Notes under the pieces: model-generated
What the model saw: the letters and a program-made list of their open reading frames with translations, nothing else
What the model was told of the DNA's origin: nothing
The model's database searches: none
Assembly: GCF_049723235.1 (NCBI RefSeq)
Contig: NZ_JBNARB010000003.1
Location: 62,001 to 126,000, forward strand
Origin: Thermovenabulum sp049723235
GTDB lineage: Bacteria > Bacillota > Thermosediminibacteria > Thermosediminibacterales > Thermosediminibacteraceae
DNA: 64,000 nucleotides
Direction of reading: 5' to 3'
Shown here: positions 50,257 through 57,681 of the stretch, piece after piece
Numbering within the stretch: the stretch's first letter is position 1
Layout: the number at the start of each line of letters is the position of its first letter
Made by a program: the position numbers and the translations under genes

Positions 50257-50318
50257 ATTATATCATATATTAGCACTTTGTGTCAATATATATTTACTTT
50301 TTGTTAACATATATTTAC
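50257..50318 (-). promoter_or_regulatory. Promoter and operator repeats of the methyltransferase operon
   Basis: TTGACA (50281-50286, minus strand) and TATAAT (50257-50262) are 18 bases apart. Just upstream the decamer GTAAATATAT is repeated at 50288-50297 and 50309-50318, 21 bases apart (two helical turns). These are likely sites for the operon's own HTH protein. Confidence 0.7.
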
Positions 50319-50374
50319 ACTTCATCGAATTTAATATACTTATACTAATTTATATCCATCCTATATCCTCAACC

Positions 50375-50444
50375 CCCTGAAAAATAGGCAGTTATCTAAT
50401 CTGGTAACTCAACTATAAATTTTCAGGGTAGTTGATATGTTACC
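50375..50444. other. Nested inverted repeats at the prophage/host junction, candidate att region
   Basis: CCCTGAAAA/TTTTCAGGG (50375-50428) interlocks with GGTAAC..TCAACTA/TAGTTGATATGTTACC (50403-50444). The stretch lies between the last element-like gene (methyltransferase) and the rlmD terminator, where the right attachment site is expected. I could not find a matching copy near the recombinases. Confidence 0.4.
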
Positions 50445-50451
50445 TCAAACA

Positions 50452-50527
50452 ATAAAAACAAGGGCTTCCCGACACTGTAATCTCCAGCAAAGCAGCCTGG
50501 AGAAAAGCTAAATGTCTGGAAACCCTT
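50452..50527 (-). terminator. Terminator of rlmD
   Basis: Fifteen-base arms AAGGGTTTCCAGACA/TGTCGGGAAGCCCTT (50460-50527, two mismatches) enclose a second hairpin (CTCCAG/CTGGAG). GTTTTTATTG follows on the minus strand. It marks the start of intact host sequence. Confidence 0.85.
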
Positions 50528-50551
50528 TATTTACAGGCTTTTGCAATCCTT

Positions 50552-51916
50552 CTACTTCTCCACCCTTGACATCAATGCTACGCACTCCACATGATGCGTA
50601 TGAGGGAACATATCAACGGGTTGAACAATTTTTACTTCATATCCTAATTCCTTTAAAATGCCCAGATCCCTTGCCAAAGTGGCAGGATTGCAGGACACAT
50701 AAATTATTTTACCCGGCTGCATTTTTGACATTGCAGAAAGTACCTCTTTTTCGCAGCCCTTTCTTGGAGGATCTACCACTATAACATCGGGTTTTATTCC
50801 TTTTTTTGCAAGTTCGGGCATTATTTTTTCCGCTTCCCCTTCTATAAATTCGGCATTTTTAATACCGTTGGTTTTTGCATTTTCTCTTGCATCCCTCACC
50901 GCATCCCCTACCACTTCTATACCTATCACCTTTTTTGCCCTATCTGCCAGGTAAAGGGCAATTGTCCCTATACCGCAGTAAACATCCAAAACCGTTTCAT
51001 CGCCCTTTAAATCAGCAAATTCCGCCACTTTATCGTAAAGCACCTTGACCTGAACGGGATTTACCTGGAAAAAGGACAGGGGAGACAAGGAAAACTTGAT
51101 ATTGCCTATATATTCGGTAATGGTTTCACTGCCGTAAATCAATAGGTTTTTTTCTCCCAAAATTACATTTGTCTTTCGTGTATTCACATTTAAATAAACC
51201 GAAGAAAGGCCTTTGACCTTCTTTTTTAATATTTCTATAAGCTCTTTCTTATGAGGAATATCCTCCCCGTTTATTACAATCACCACCATTACCTCTCCAG
51301 TTCTAAAACCATGACGGGTAACAATATGCCTTATAAGACCTTCGTGTTTTATTTCGTCGTAAATGGGTATTTTGTACTTTTCGAGCCATTCCTTTACCGC
51401 TAAAAGAGCTTCATTACTTTGGTGTGACTGAATCGGGCAATAATTTATTGGTACAATATCATGAGACCTTTTTTTGAAAAAACCCAGTACCGGCAAATTG
51501 TTTTTATTTCCCACCGGATATTGGGCTTTATTTCTATAATTTAAAGGATTTTCCATACCGATGGTGTCGTTTATTTGCGGGAAAACCTTTCCTATGCGAT
51601 GGAGGCTATCTTCCACTATCCTTTTTTTAAAAATCAGCTGTCCTTCATAGGAAAGGTGCTGTAAATCACATCCCCCGCAGATTACTGCATAGAGACAAAA
51701 AGGCTCCTTCCTGTATTCGGAAAAATTAATGATTTCTTTTACTTTTGCAATTGCATAGGATTTTGTCACTTTTGTAATTTCAGCAATTACCCTTTCTCCA
51801 AAAATTGCCCCTTCAATAAAAACTGTAAATCCATCTATGCGGGATATCCCCTGGCCTTCATGGGCCATATTTTCAACTACTGCTTCAATGGTTTGCCCTA
51901 CTTTAAGTTCGGACAC
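50552..51916 (-). CDS. rlmD: 23S rRNA (uracil-C5)-methyltransferase, RlmD/RumA type
   Basis: A 454-residue RNA methyltransferase. It has an N-terminal TRAM domain (KVGQTIEAVVENMAHEGQGI) and a cluster-binding cysteine set (EPFCLYAVICGGCDLQHLSY, then NYCPIQ). The SAM site is ETVLDVYCGIGTIALYLADR, followed by VVDPPRKGC, the catalytic cysteine in IYVSCNPATLARD and the ending HHVECVALMSRVEK. It methylates U1939-type uracils of 23S rRNA. The start is a GTG with AAAGGAGG 8 bases upstream. The gene's 3' end points to the prophage and appears intact, so the element did not insert inside it. Confidence 0.92.
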   Translation of the reverse strand: MSELKVGQTIEAVVENMAHEGQGISRIDGFTVFIEGAIFGERVIAEITKVTKSYAIAKVKEIINFSEYRKEPFCLYAVICGGCDLQHLSYEGQLIFKKRIVEDSLHRIGKVFPQINDTIGMENPLNYRNKAQYPVGNKNNLPVLGFFKKRSHDIVPINYCPIQSHQSNEALLAVKEWLEKYKIPIYDEIKHEGLIRHIVTRHGFRTGEVMVVIVINGEDIPHKKELIEILKKKVKGLSSVYLNVNTRKTNVILGEKNLLIYGSETITEYIGNIKFSLSPLSFFQVNPVQVKVLYDKVAEFADLKGDETVLDVYCGIGTIALYLADRAKKVIGIEVVGDAVRDARENAKTNGIKNAEFIEGEAEKIMPELAKKGIKPDVIVVDPPRKGCEKEVLSAMSKMQPGKIIYVSCNPATLARDLGILKELGYEVKIVQPVDMFPHTHHVECVALMSRVEK

Positions 51917-51930
51917 CTAAAAATCCTCCT

Positions 51931-52413
51931 TTAATTTTTTGAAGGTCCCTTAATTTTAAGACCGTTAAAATTATTCTGCCTTAATGCTTCGTAAAGCACT
52001 ATCGCCACAGAGTTGGAAAGATTTAACGACCTGGCGTCGTCTACCATGGGAATTCTGAGAGTATAATCCCAGTTCCTTTTCAACAAGTCCATGGGAAGCC
52101 CTGCGGTTTCCTTTCCAAAAATAAGGTAATCTCCCGGTTTAAAACTTGCTTCCGTATAGCACCTTTCGGATTTGGTAGTTAAAAAATACATAGTGTTTCC
52201 TTTATTCTTTTCTTCAAATTCCTGATAATTTTCGTAATATTTCACATTTACGAGATGCCAATAATCAAGACCCGCTCTTTTTAAGTATTTATCCTCTAAG
52301 GAAAATCCCAGCGGTCCTACCAGGTGAAGCACCGCCCCCGTCGCCGCACAGGTTCTTGCAATATTCCCGGTGTTTTGCGGAATTTCCGGTTCCACCAGAA
52401 CTATGTTAAACAC
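51931..52413 (-). CDS. trmL: tRNA (cytidine/uridine-2'-O-)-methyltransferase TrmL
   Basis: A 160-residue SPOUT methyltransferase: IVLVEPEIPQNTGNIARTCA, VLHLVGPLGFSLEDKYLKRA, YLIFGKETAGLP and the knot motif LRIPMVDDARSLNLSNSVAI. TrmL methylates the wobble nucleotide of tRNA-Leu. It is 14 bases upstream of rlmD and shares its operon, and begins two bases after the PHP gene stops. Start ATG with a GGAGG site. Confidence 0.92.
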   Translation of the reverse strand: MFNIVLVEPEIPQNTGNIARTCAATGAVLHLVGPLGFSLEDKYLKRAGLDYWHLVNVKYYENYQEFEEKNKGNTMYFLTTKSERCYTEASFKPGDYLIFGKETAGLPMDLLKRNWDYTLRIPMVDDARSLNLSNSVAIVLYEALRQNNFNGLKIKGPSKN

Positions 52414-52415
52414 CT

Positions 52416-53246
52416 TTATTCCTCCCGTATTCTATATTGCATTCTTTTTCTATTTTCAAAATAACATAATTTATCATAGCCAAAACTTTTTATATATTCT
52501 ACGGCTTTTTCAAAATCCCTCCCCACATCTTCGGGGCAGTGGGCATCCGAATTTAGTATTACTGGAATATCGAATTTAGAAAAATAATACATTAAATCCT
52601 CCGAAGGATATATTTCCTTTACGGGTTTTCGAAGCCCCGCCGTACTCACTTCTATACACATATTCTTACTTCTTATTTCCTTTGCAAGGTTTTCGTAAAT
52701 ATTTGATAAATCAGCCTTCGACCTGTAATTGAATATTTTTACCAGGTCCGGATGGGCTATGAAATCAAAAATTCCTGATTTAACCGCCGAAATCAAAGTA
52801 AAATAGTATTCTTCATAGACCTTATCTATGTCCCTTCCTTCCCAATCCTTTATCCTTTCCGGGTTGTCAAAACCGAAATCCGAAAGCCAGTGAACAGAAC
52901 CAATTACAAAATCAAAAGGGTAATCTTTGATAAATTCCCTTATTATTTCTTCGTTTTCCGGAAAGTAATCCGCTTCAACCCCGAGTTTCACAGGAAATCC
53001 TTCTTTTTTTGCTTTTTCAATTAAATAAATATATTCTTCAATATCCTCTGTCGCCCTTTTTTCATGCCATTCATTTCGGATAGACCCACCCTTCCAAATA
53101 TCCTTTGCCTGAACGAATCTATAAATATGTTCGGATATGCCTATTTCTTTAACATTCCTTTCTTTTCCCTTATCAATAAACTTTTTTAACCATTCCAGGG
53201 TATAAGGCCCCTGTTCAATATGTACATGAAAATCTTTAAAACTCAT
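52416..53246 (-). CDS. PHP-domain phosphatase (histidinol-phosphatase-like)
   Basis: A 276-residue PHP-family metal phosphoesterase: metal ligands in FKDFHVHIEQGPY (H7, H9), GISEHIYRF, KLGVEADYFPE, VIGSVHWLSDFGF, IAHPDLVK and PVILNSDAHCPEDVGR. The family includes HisJ histidinol phosphatase, but no other histidine genes are in view, so a different phosphate ester is possible. First gene of the PHP-trmL-rlmD operon. Confidence 0.85.
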   Translation of the reverse strand: MSFKDFHVHIEQGPYTLEWLKKFIDKGKERNVKEIGISEHIYRFVQAKDIWKGGSIRNEWHEKRATEDIEEYIYLIEKAKKEGFPVKLGVEADYFPENEEIIREFIKDYPFDFVIGSVHWLSDFGFDNPERIKDWEGRDIDKVYEEYYFTLISAVKSGIFDFIAHPDLVKIFNYRSKADLSNIYENLAKEIRSKNMCIEVSTAGLRKPVKEIYPSEDLMYYFSKFDIPVILNSDAHCPEDVGRDFEKAVEYIKSFGYDKLCYFENRKRMQYRIREE

Positions 53247-53318
53247 TTCCCAGACTCCTTTTCTTTTATTATACTAATATTAAAATACCAAAAAAATGTT
53301 ATAAAATAAAAGTAGAAA

Positions 53319-53382
53319 TTGACATTATGCGGGTAAAATAATAAAATAAATTTATAGAATTCCTATCATTTTAGTAGGATTT
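53319..53382 (+). promoter_or_regulatory. Promoter and possible operator of the E1/cysK operon
   Basis: TTGACA (53319-53324) and TAAAAT (53342-53347) are 17 bases apart. An inverted repeat TCCTA/TAGGA within AATTCCTATCATTTTAGTAGGATTT-like sequence (53358-53382) lies just past the predicted start and could bind a sulfur regulator such as CymR. The regulator is a guess. Confidence 0.6.
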
Positions 53383-53407
53383 TAATTTTAATGAGGGAGG
53401 AGTCCTT

Positions 53408-54820
53408 TTGCTGCTGCCAAAAGAAAAAATTAACAGATTTCTGAGGCATATCATCATGCCGGAAATAAGCGGGCCGGGCCAGAAAAAATTAATAGAATCA
53501 AAAGGGCTTGTGGTTTCTCCTTCTCCAGAAAGCGCCATACCATTAGTTTTTTACCTTGCAGCTCTGGGTATTGAAAATTTATACTTTTATTTTAAAAATT
53601 ATGACGAAAATTACTCCTTTTTAAAGGAAAACCTGAAGGATTTCAACCCTGACCTTAAACTTTCCTTTTTAAGTGAGGAGGAAATTGAAAGCAGCATCGA
53701 TGAATTAGATTTTTGCGTTCTCTTTGACGAATTTTTTATTCCAGAAAAGTTCAAAGAGGTTCCGGCAGTTTTTGCTTTAACTTCTCCCTGGCGGGGTATA
53801 ATAAAAACATCAAAGGGCGCCACATTCTTAGAGGAGGAAAATTTGCTATCTCCCGAATCCCTGAAAAAAATAAAGGAAAATTCTACCGGAACAATTTTAT
53901 CCCGAAGTTTTTCAGGAGCAATTTGTTCTATAGAAGCAGCTAAGCTGGTATTGAAAATAGGAAAGACCCTTGATTCCCCCCTTTATTACGACCTTTTGAA
54001 TATGGAATTTAACTATGCCTTTGAGCCTGTGAATTCTGAAGAATCCGGATTAATTGAAGAAAATAATTTCCGTGAACTTCTTTCAAAGGCAAGGGTTTTG
54101 ATAGTTGGCACCGGCGGACTCGGTTCACCCGCTGCCCTTGCCCTTACCCTGGCTGGAGTTGGCACCATCGGCCTTGTGGATAGCGACAACGTAGAAATCA
54201 GCAATCTCAACCGGCAGATTTTACATTCCACCTCAAGGATAAATATGCCAAAGGTGGATTCGGCAGAAATTTTCCTTAAAAGGTTGAATCCAAAAATAAA
54301 TATTAAAAAATACCATACCCGATTTACTCCGGAAAATGCTTTTGAAATAGTAAAAGATTACGACGCAGTGATAGATGGCGTAGATAACCTTCCTACGCGC
54401 TATCTTTTAAACGATGTATGTGTAATCAGTAAAAAGCCTCTTGCTGAAGCGGGAGTGTTGCGCTTCGAGGGGCTCGGGATGACAATCGTCCCGGGTAAAG
54501 GGCCATGTTACAGGTGCGTATTTCCAAAAATGCCGCCTGCCGGCAGCATTCCCTCCTGTTCCGAAACCGGTATCCTTGGACCCGTACCCGGTGTCCTCGG
54601 TTTTATTGAAGCTACCGAAACGGTAAAAATTATTACCGGAGCCGGTAAGCTCTTAAAAGGAAGGCTTGTATTTTTTGATTCTATGGATCTTGACTTCAGG
54701 ACACCCGAAATAAAAAACAACCCGGAATGCCCTGTTTGCGGCCAGAATCCATCCATAAAAGACCTTAAAGGAGAATACGGATTTATCTGTGAAAATAATA
54801 ATATTGAGAGGGAGGATTAA
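53408..54820 (+). CDS. Tandem E1-like protein: degenerate plus active ThiF/MoeB domain
   Basis: The C-terminal half (about 222-450) is an active E1-like adenylyltransferase: ARVLIVGTGGLGSPAALALT (nucleotide loop 234-240), LVDSDNVEISNLNRQILHST, AVIDGVDNLPTRYLLNDVC, catalytic-type cysteine C384 in PSCSETGILGPVPG, and zinc cysteines C367, C370, C441, C444. The N-terminal half (1-210) looks like a shortened, dead copy. RFLRHIIMPEISGPGQKKLI is the usual MoeB start, but the glycine loop is replaced by VVSPSPESAIP; it ends SGAICSIEAAKLVLKIGK as E1 domains do. Start is a TTG with GGGAGGAG upstream. With cysK immediately downstream, it probably activates a ThiS-like sulfur carrier. No carrier gene is visible here. 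Confidence 0.82.
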   Translation: MLLPKEKINRFLRHIIMPEISGPGQKKLIESKGLVVSPSPESAIPLVFYLAALGIENLYFYFKNYDENYSFLKENLKDFNPDLKLSFLSEEEIESSIDELDFCVLFDEFFIPEKFKEVPAVFALTSPWRGIIKTSKGATFLEEENLLSPESLKKIKENSTGTILSRSFSGAICSIEAAKLVLKIGKTLDSPLYYDLLNMEFNYAFEPVNSEESGLIEENNFRELLSKARVLIVGTGGLGSPAALALTLAGVGTIGLVDSDNVEISNLNRQILHSTSRINMPKVDSAEIFLKRLNPKINIKKYHTRFTPENAFEIVKDYDAVIDGVDNLPTRYLLNDVCVISKKPLAEAGVLRFEGLGMTIVPGKGPCYRCVFPKMPPAGSIPSCSETGILGPVPGVLGFIEATETVKIITGAGKLLKGRLVFFDSMDLDFRTPEIKNNPECPVCGQNPSIKDLKGEYGFICENNNIERED

Positions 54821-55762
54821 ATGGAAAAGAAAATTTTTGAAATAAAAGAATCTATACTGGACCTTATAGGAATGACACCTATGGTAAAACTCAACAGGCT
54901 ATCACCTGAGGATGGAGCCACTATAGCAGCAAAATTGGAATCCTTTAATCCCGGAGGTAGTGTAAAAGACAGAATTGCATATAGTATGATACTGGATGCG
55001 GAAAAAAAAGGACTTTTAAAGCCCGGAGATACCATTATCGAACCTACCAGCGGAAATACCGGTATAGGCCTTGCAATGGTATGTGCGGTTAAAGGATATA
55101 GACTTGTCCTGGTAATGCCTTCTTCTATGAGCATTGAAAGGAGAAAAATATTAAAAGCCTATGGTGCGGAGCTGGTACTTACTCCTGCGGAACTGGGTAT
55201 GAGAGGAGCTGTTGAAAAAGCTCTGGAAATCTTAAAGGAAAATCCCGGTTACTTCATGCCTCAGCAGTTTGAAAACCCTGCAAATCCTGAAATTCACGAA
55301 AAAACTACAGCTTTGGAAATATTAAATCAAACCGGAGGAAAAATTGACGCCTTCGTAGCCGGTGTGGGAACCGGTGGAACTATTACAGGAGTAAAAAAAG
55401 TGTTAAAAGAAGCAATCCCGAATATTAAAATATTTGCCGTGGAGCCGGAAGCCTCACCGGTATTATCCGGCGGAAAACCGGCACCTCATAAAATACAGGG
55501 TATCGGAGCCGGGTTTATTCCAAAAGTCCTTGACCTTAACAATATTGATGAGATTATAAAAATTAGCAATGAAGATGCCTTTTTCTATGCAAGAGAGCTT
55601 GCATTAAAGGAAGGTATTTTGGCAGGAATTTCCTCCGGAGCGGCTGTTTGCGCTGCAATAAAAGTGGCCAAATCATTAAAGCCGGGCAATCTGGTAGTTA
55701 CCGTGCTTCCCGATACGGGTGAAAGATATTTGAGCGTGGAGGGACTCTTCCCATCGGAATAA
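54821..55762 (+). CDS. cysK: Cysteine synthase (O-acetylserine sulfhydrylase)
   Basis: A 313-residue fold-type II PLP enzyme. The Schiff-base lysine is K49 in SFNPGGSVKDRIAYSM; TIIEPTSGNTGIGLAMVCAV holds the substrate loop; FVAGVGTGGTITGVKKVLKE binds PLP phosphate; ILAGISSGAAVCAA closes the site. It makes cysteine from O-acetylserine (or O-phosphoserine) and sulfide or a sulfur-carrier thiocarboxylate. The ATG overlaps the E1 gene's stop (TAAATG), so the two are coupled. Confidence 0.93.
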   Translation: MEKKIFEIKESILDLIGMTPMVKLNRLSPEDGATIAAKLESFNPGGSVKDRIAYSMILDAEKKGLLKPGDTIIEPTSGNTGIGLAMVCAVKGYRLVLVMPSSMSIERRKILKAYGAELVLTPAELGMRGAVEKALEILKENPGYFMPQQFENPANPEIHEKTTALEILNQTGGKIDAFVAGVGTGGTITGVKKVLKEAIPNIKIFAVEPEASPVLSGGKPAPHKIQGIGAGFIPKVLDLNNIDEIIKISNEDAFFYARELALKEGILAGISSGAAVCAAIKVAKSLKPGNLVVTVLPDTGERYLSVEGLFPSE

Positions 55763-55766
55763 AAAA

Positions 55767-55800
55767 AATAATAGGAAGCTCAATGAAGCTTCCTATTATT
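55767..55800. terminator. Bidirectional terminator between cysK and the chemoreceptor-like gene
   Basis: Perfect 14-bp arms AATAATAGGAAGCT/AGCTTCCTATTATT with a 6-base loop, A/T runs on both sides. It serves both convergent genes. Confidence 0.9.
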
Positions 55801-55802
55801 TT

Positions 55803-56603
55803 TTACTTTTTATCCTCTACAATTTCTTTAATTTTTTCTCTGTATCCGTCCAATGAAGTAGCGATGTTTTCCTGAGAGCTGACGATCTGTTTTAGCACAT
55901 TAGCGCCTTCCGACAATTCCTCCAGGTTTTTCCTTATATTTAACAGGGTCTTTGTAATATTAGAAGTAGCGGTTGCGGAAGAATTGGTAAGCTTTCCAAT
56001 TTCCTGGGCAACCACCTGAAAGCCCTTACCGTGCTCCCCCGCTCTTGCCGCTTCAATAGAAGCGTTTATTCCTAGAATTTTAATCATGCTGGTAATATCG
56101 TAAATAGTTCTTATGATATCATCCGTCTTTTTAATATCTTCCATGGAGCTGGCAATTGAATCGGAAAAATCATTAAAGGTTTTGGTGATAAGTTTTGAAG
56201 AATCATTCAAGGAATTTATATATTCCGATAAATTTTTAAGCATTCCTTTCAAGTTTTCCAAGGAATCCGATAGTTTTTGATTGAGCAGGTTTTGATGTTC
56301 TGAAAGCATTGCAATCAGCCTTGCGGCACTCGAATCAATAATATGGGTTTCCTCATTTTTTTCTAAATTAATTATATCCCTTACTTCCTGTCTTCCCGTT
56401 AATTCAATTATCACATCGGGTTTTTCCTTTAATATTTCTCTGCAGTCGATAAAGGTATTTATCCCCTTTTCCTTGGCCAGTTTTATACCCGGTGCTTCAA
56501 CATTTACGTCGCAAATTCCTACTATTTTTACTTCTTTAATCTCAAGAAGAGTTTTTAAAAAATTAGTGCCCCCTCTTCCGGCTCCTATTATCCCGACTTT
56601 CAA
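55803..56603 (-). CDS. Soluble Rossmann-domain/chemoreceptor signalling fusion
   Basis: A 266-residue fusion. The N-terminal part (about 1-100) is a NAD(P)-binding Rossmann domain: KVGIIGAGRGGTNFLKTLLE, VKIVGICDVNVEAPGIKLAK, KPDVIIELTGRQEVRDII. The C-terminal part (about 150-260) is a methyl-accepting chemotaxis signalling domain with the tip ILGINASIEAARAGEHGKGF QVVAQEIGKLTNSS. No transmembrane segment is present. It could sense NAD(P)(H) redox state or a dinucleotide-like ligand and signal to CheA, or regulate another partner. The start TTG at 56603 follows GGGGGAG by 5 bases. No chemotaxis genes are nearby. Confidence 0.82.
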   Translation of the reverse strand: MKVGIIGAGRGGTNFLKTLLEIKEVKIVGICDVNVEAPGIKLAKEKGINTFIDCREILKEKPDVIIELTGRQEVRDIINLEKNEETHIIDSSAARLIAMLSEHQNLLNQKLSDSLENLKGMLKNLSEYINSLNDSSKLITKTFNDFSDSIASSMEDIKKTDDIIRTIYDITSMIKILGINASIEAARAGEHGKGFQVVAQEIGKLTNSSATATSNITKTLLNIRKNLEELSEGANVLKQIVSSQENIATSLDGYREKIKEIVEDKK

Positions 56604-56741
56604 TCTATCTCCCCCGTTACTCAAAATAAAGTAGCAATATTTTCTATTCTACAAAAAAGTTAATAATCCTTTAAAATTTATAAAATAAATTTTCCAAATT
56701 GTATATATAGAATTTCAAATAATATAGGAAACTACAACACT

Positions 56742-57329
56742 TTAAGTCAATTTATCTAATATTTTCCTGCTCTCATTAATAATTTTATCCAGATAATCAT
56801 TAACCTGGTTCTTAATAGCTGTTTCTTTTAAATAATTAAAATCTATTCTTTGATAATGAATAGCTAAAATTTTTGTTGCCCATTCCTCATCATCAACACT
56901 TTGCCAAAATTTCGCTGCTAATAGTCTATCGATAATTAAATCTTCGATCCCTATTACATTTACTTCTAAATCATCAATTTCAACTTTAATGATTTTTTCC
57001 AGCGATCCTGCAAGTTCTTCATCAGGTATTTCTATAGCTAAATCTATTTCCTCATTGTACCAATGTCTTTCACCCGGTCTCTTTGTAAAGCCCAATTTTG
57101 CCAGTACTTCTTTGGCACTTTCTCTATCATTTATAACTAAATCTATATCCTTAGTAGCATATCCTCCAAGTGTATAAAATTCTAAAGCTCTACCACCTAC
57201 AAGTATAGGCATTACTTTCTTTTTTCTAAGCATTTCCGTAATAATTGCTGTAAGGATTAGAGCTTTCTTTAAAGGATTATTTTCTTTTTTCAATAATTGT
57301 AAATAATCATCTATAAATCTTTCGTCCAA
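56742..57329 (-). CDS. Nucleotidyltransferase of the AbiEii/DUF6036 type
   Basis: A 195-residue protein with the nucleotidyltransferase signature MPILVGGRALEFYTLGGYAT KDIDLVI (GG, then T-x-DID) and a further acid in IDLAIEIP, so the metal triad is complete. Similar proteins are toxins of type IV AbiE-like and related toxin-antitoxin systems, or minimal antitoxin-like NTases. The start is inside the upstream gene; the best candidate is a TTG at 57329 with AGGAGG 11 bases upstream, which is a little far. Translation is coupled to the 57311 gene. Confidence 0.78.
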   Translation of the reverse strand: MDERFIDDYLQLLKKENNPLKKALILTAIITEMLRKKKVMPILVGGRALEFYTLGGYATKDIDLVINDRESAKEVLAKLGFTKRPGERHWYNEEIDLAIEIPDEELAGSLEKIIKVEIDDLEVNVIGIEDLIIDRLLAAKFWQSVDDEEWATKILAIHYQRIDFNYLKETAIKNQVNDYLDKIINESRKILDKLT

Positions 57330-57556
57330 TCTAATCTGAACCTCCTCGGTCCAATTTCGACAATTGCACCGGTTTTCAATGCTTTTTCCCATCTTTTATA
57401 ATCTAATAAAAAAAGTATAAAGGATTCCTCAGGATCCCGGAGTCTTCTCTTTTTTGCTTTATAACCTGACCTTTTGGATTCAAATAAGCTGTATACTTTA
57501 AATGAATCCTTTTTTAATTTATTTATATAATCATCAAATTTTAATCTCTCGCCCAT
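57311..57556 (-). CDS. Small basic protein paired with the nucleotidyltransferase
   Basis: An 81-residue, Lys/Arg-rich protein (MGERLKFDDYINKLKKDSFK, VYSLFESKRSGYKAKKRRLR, DPEESFILFLLDYKRWEKAL) overlapping the nucleotidyltransferase gene by about 19 bases. I do not recognise a family. The arrangement, a small gene overlapping a DUF6036-like nucleotidyltransferase gene, is usual for putative toxin-antitoxin pairs. The ATG at 57556 has AGAGGTGG upstream. Confidence 0.65.
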   Translation of the reverse strand: MGERLKFDDYINKLKKDSFKVYSLFESKRSGYKAKKRRLRDPEESFILFLLDYKRWEKALKTGAIVEIGPRRFRLDWTKDL

Positions 57557-57681
57557 TTTTTCCACCTCTTCATAAATTATAGCCTAAATTTTTTAAAATT
57601 AAAACAAATTATTCTTATTGAACTTAACAAAATTTGATAAAATATATTTTGCCTATAAATAAAATTCAAGGAGGACATAAA

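Noticed and set aside
50552..50640. Integration inside the 3' end of rlmD (a known recombinase target in Firmicutes)
   Set aside because: The rlmD reading frame and its terminator are complete, and no displaced copy of its 3' end is present near the recombinases.
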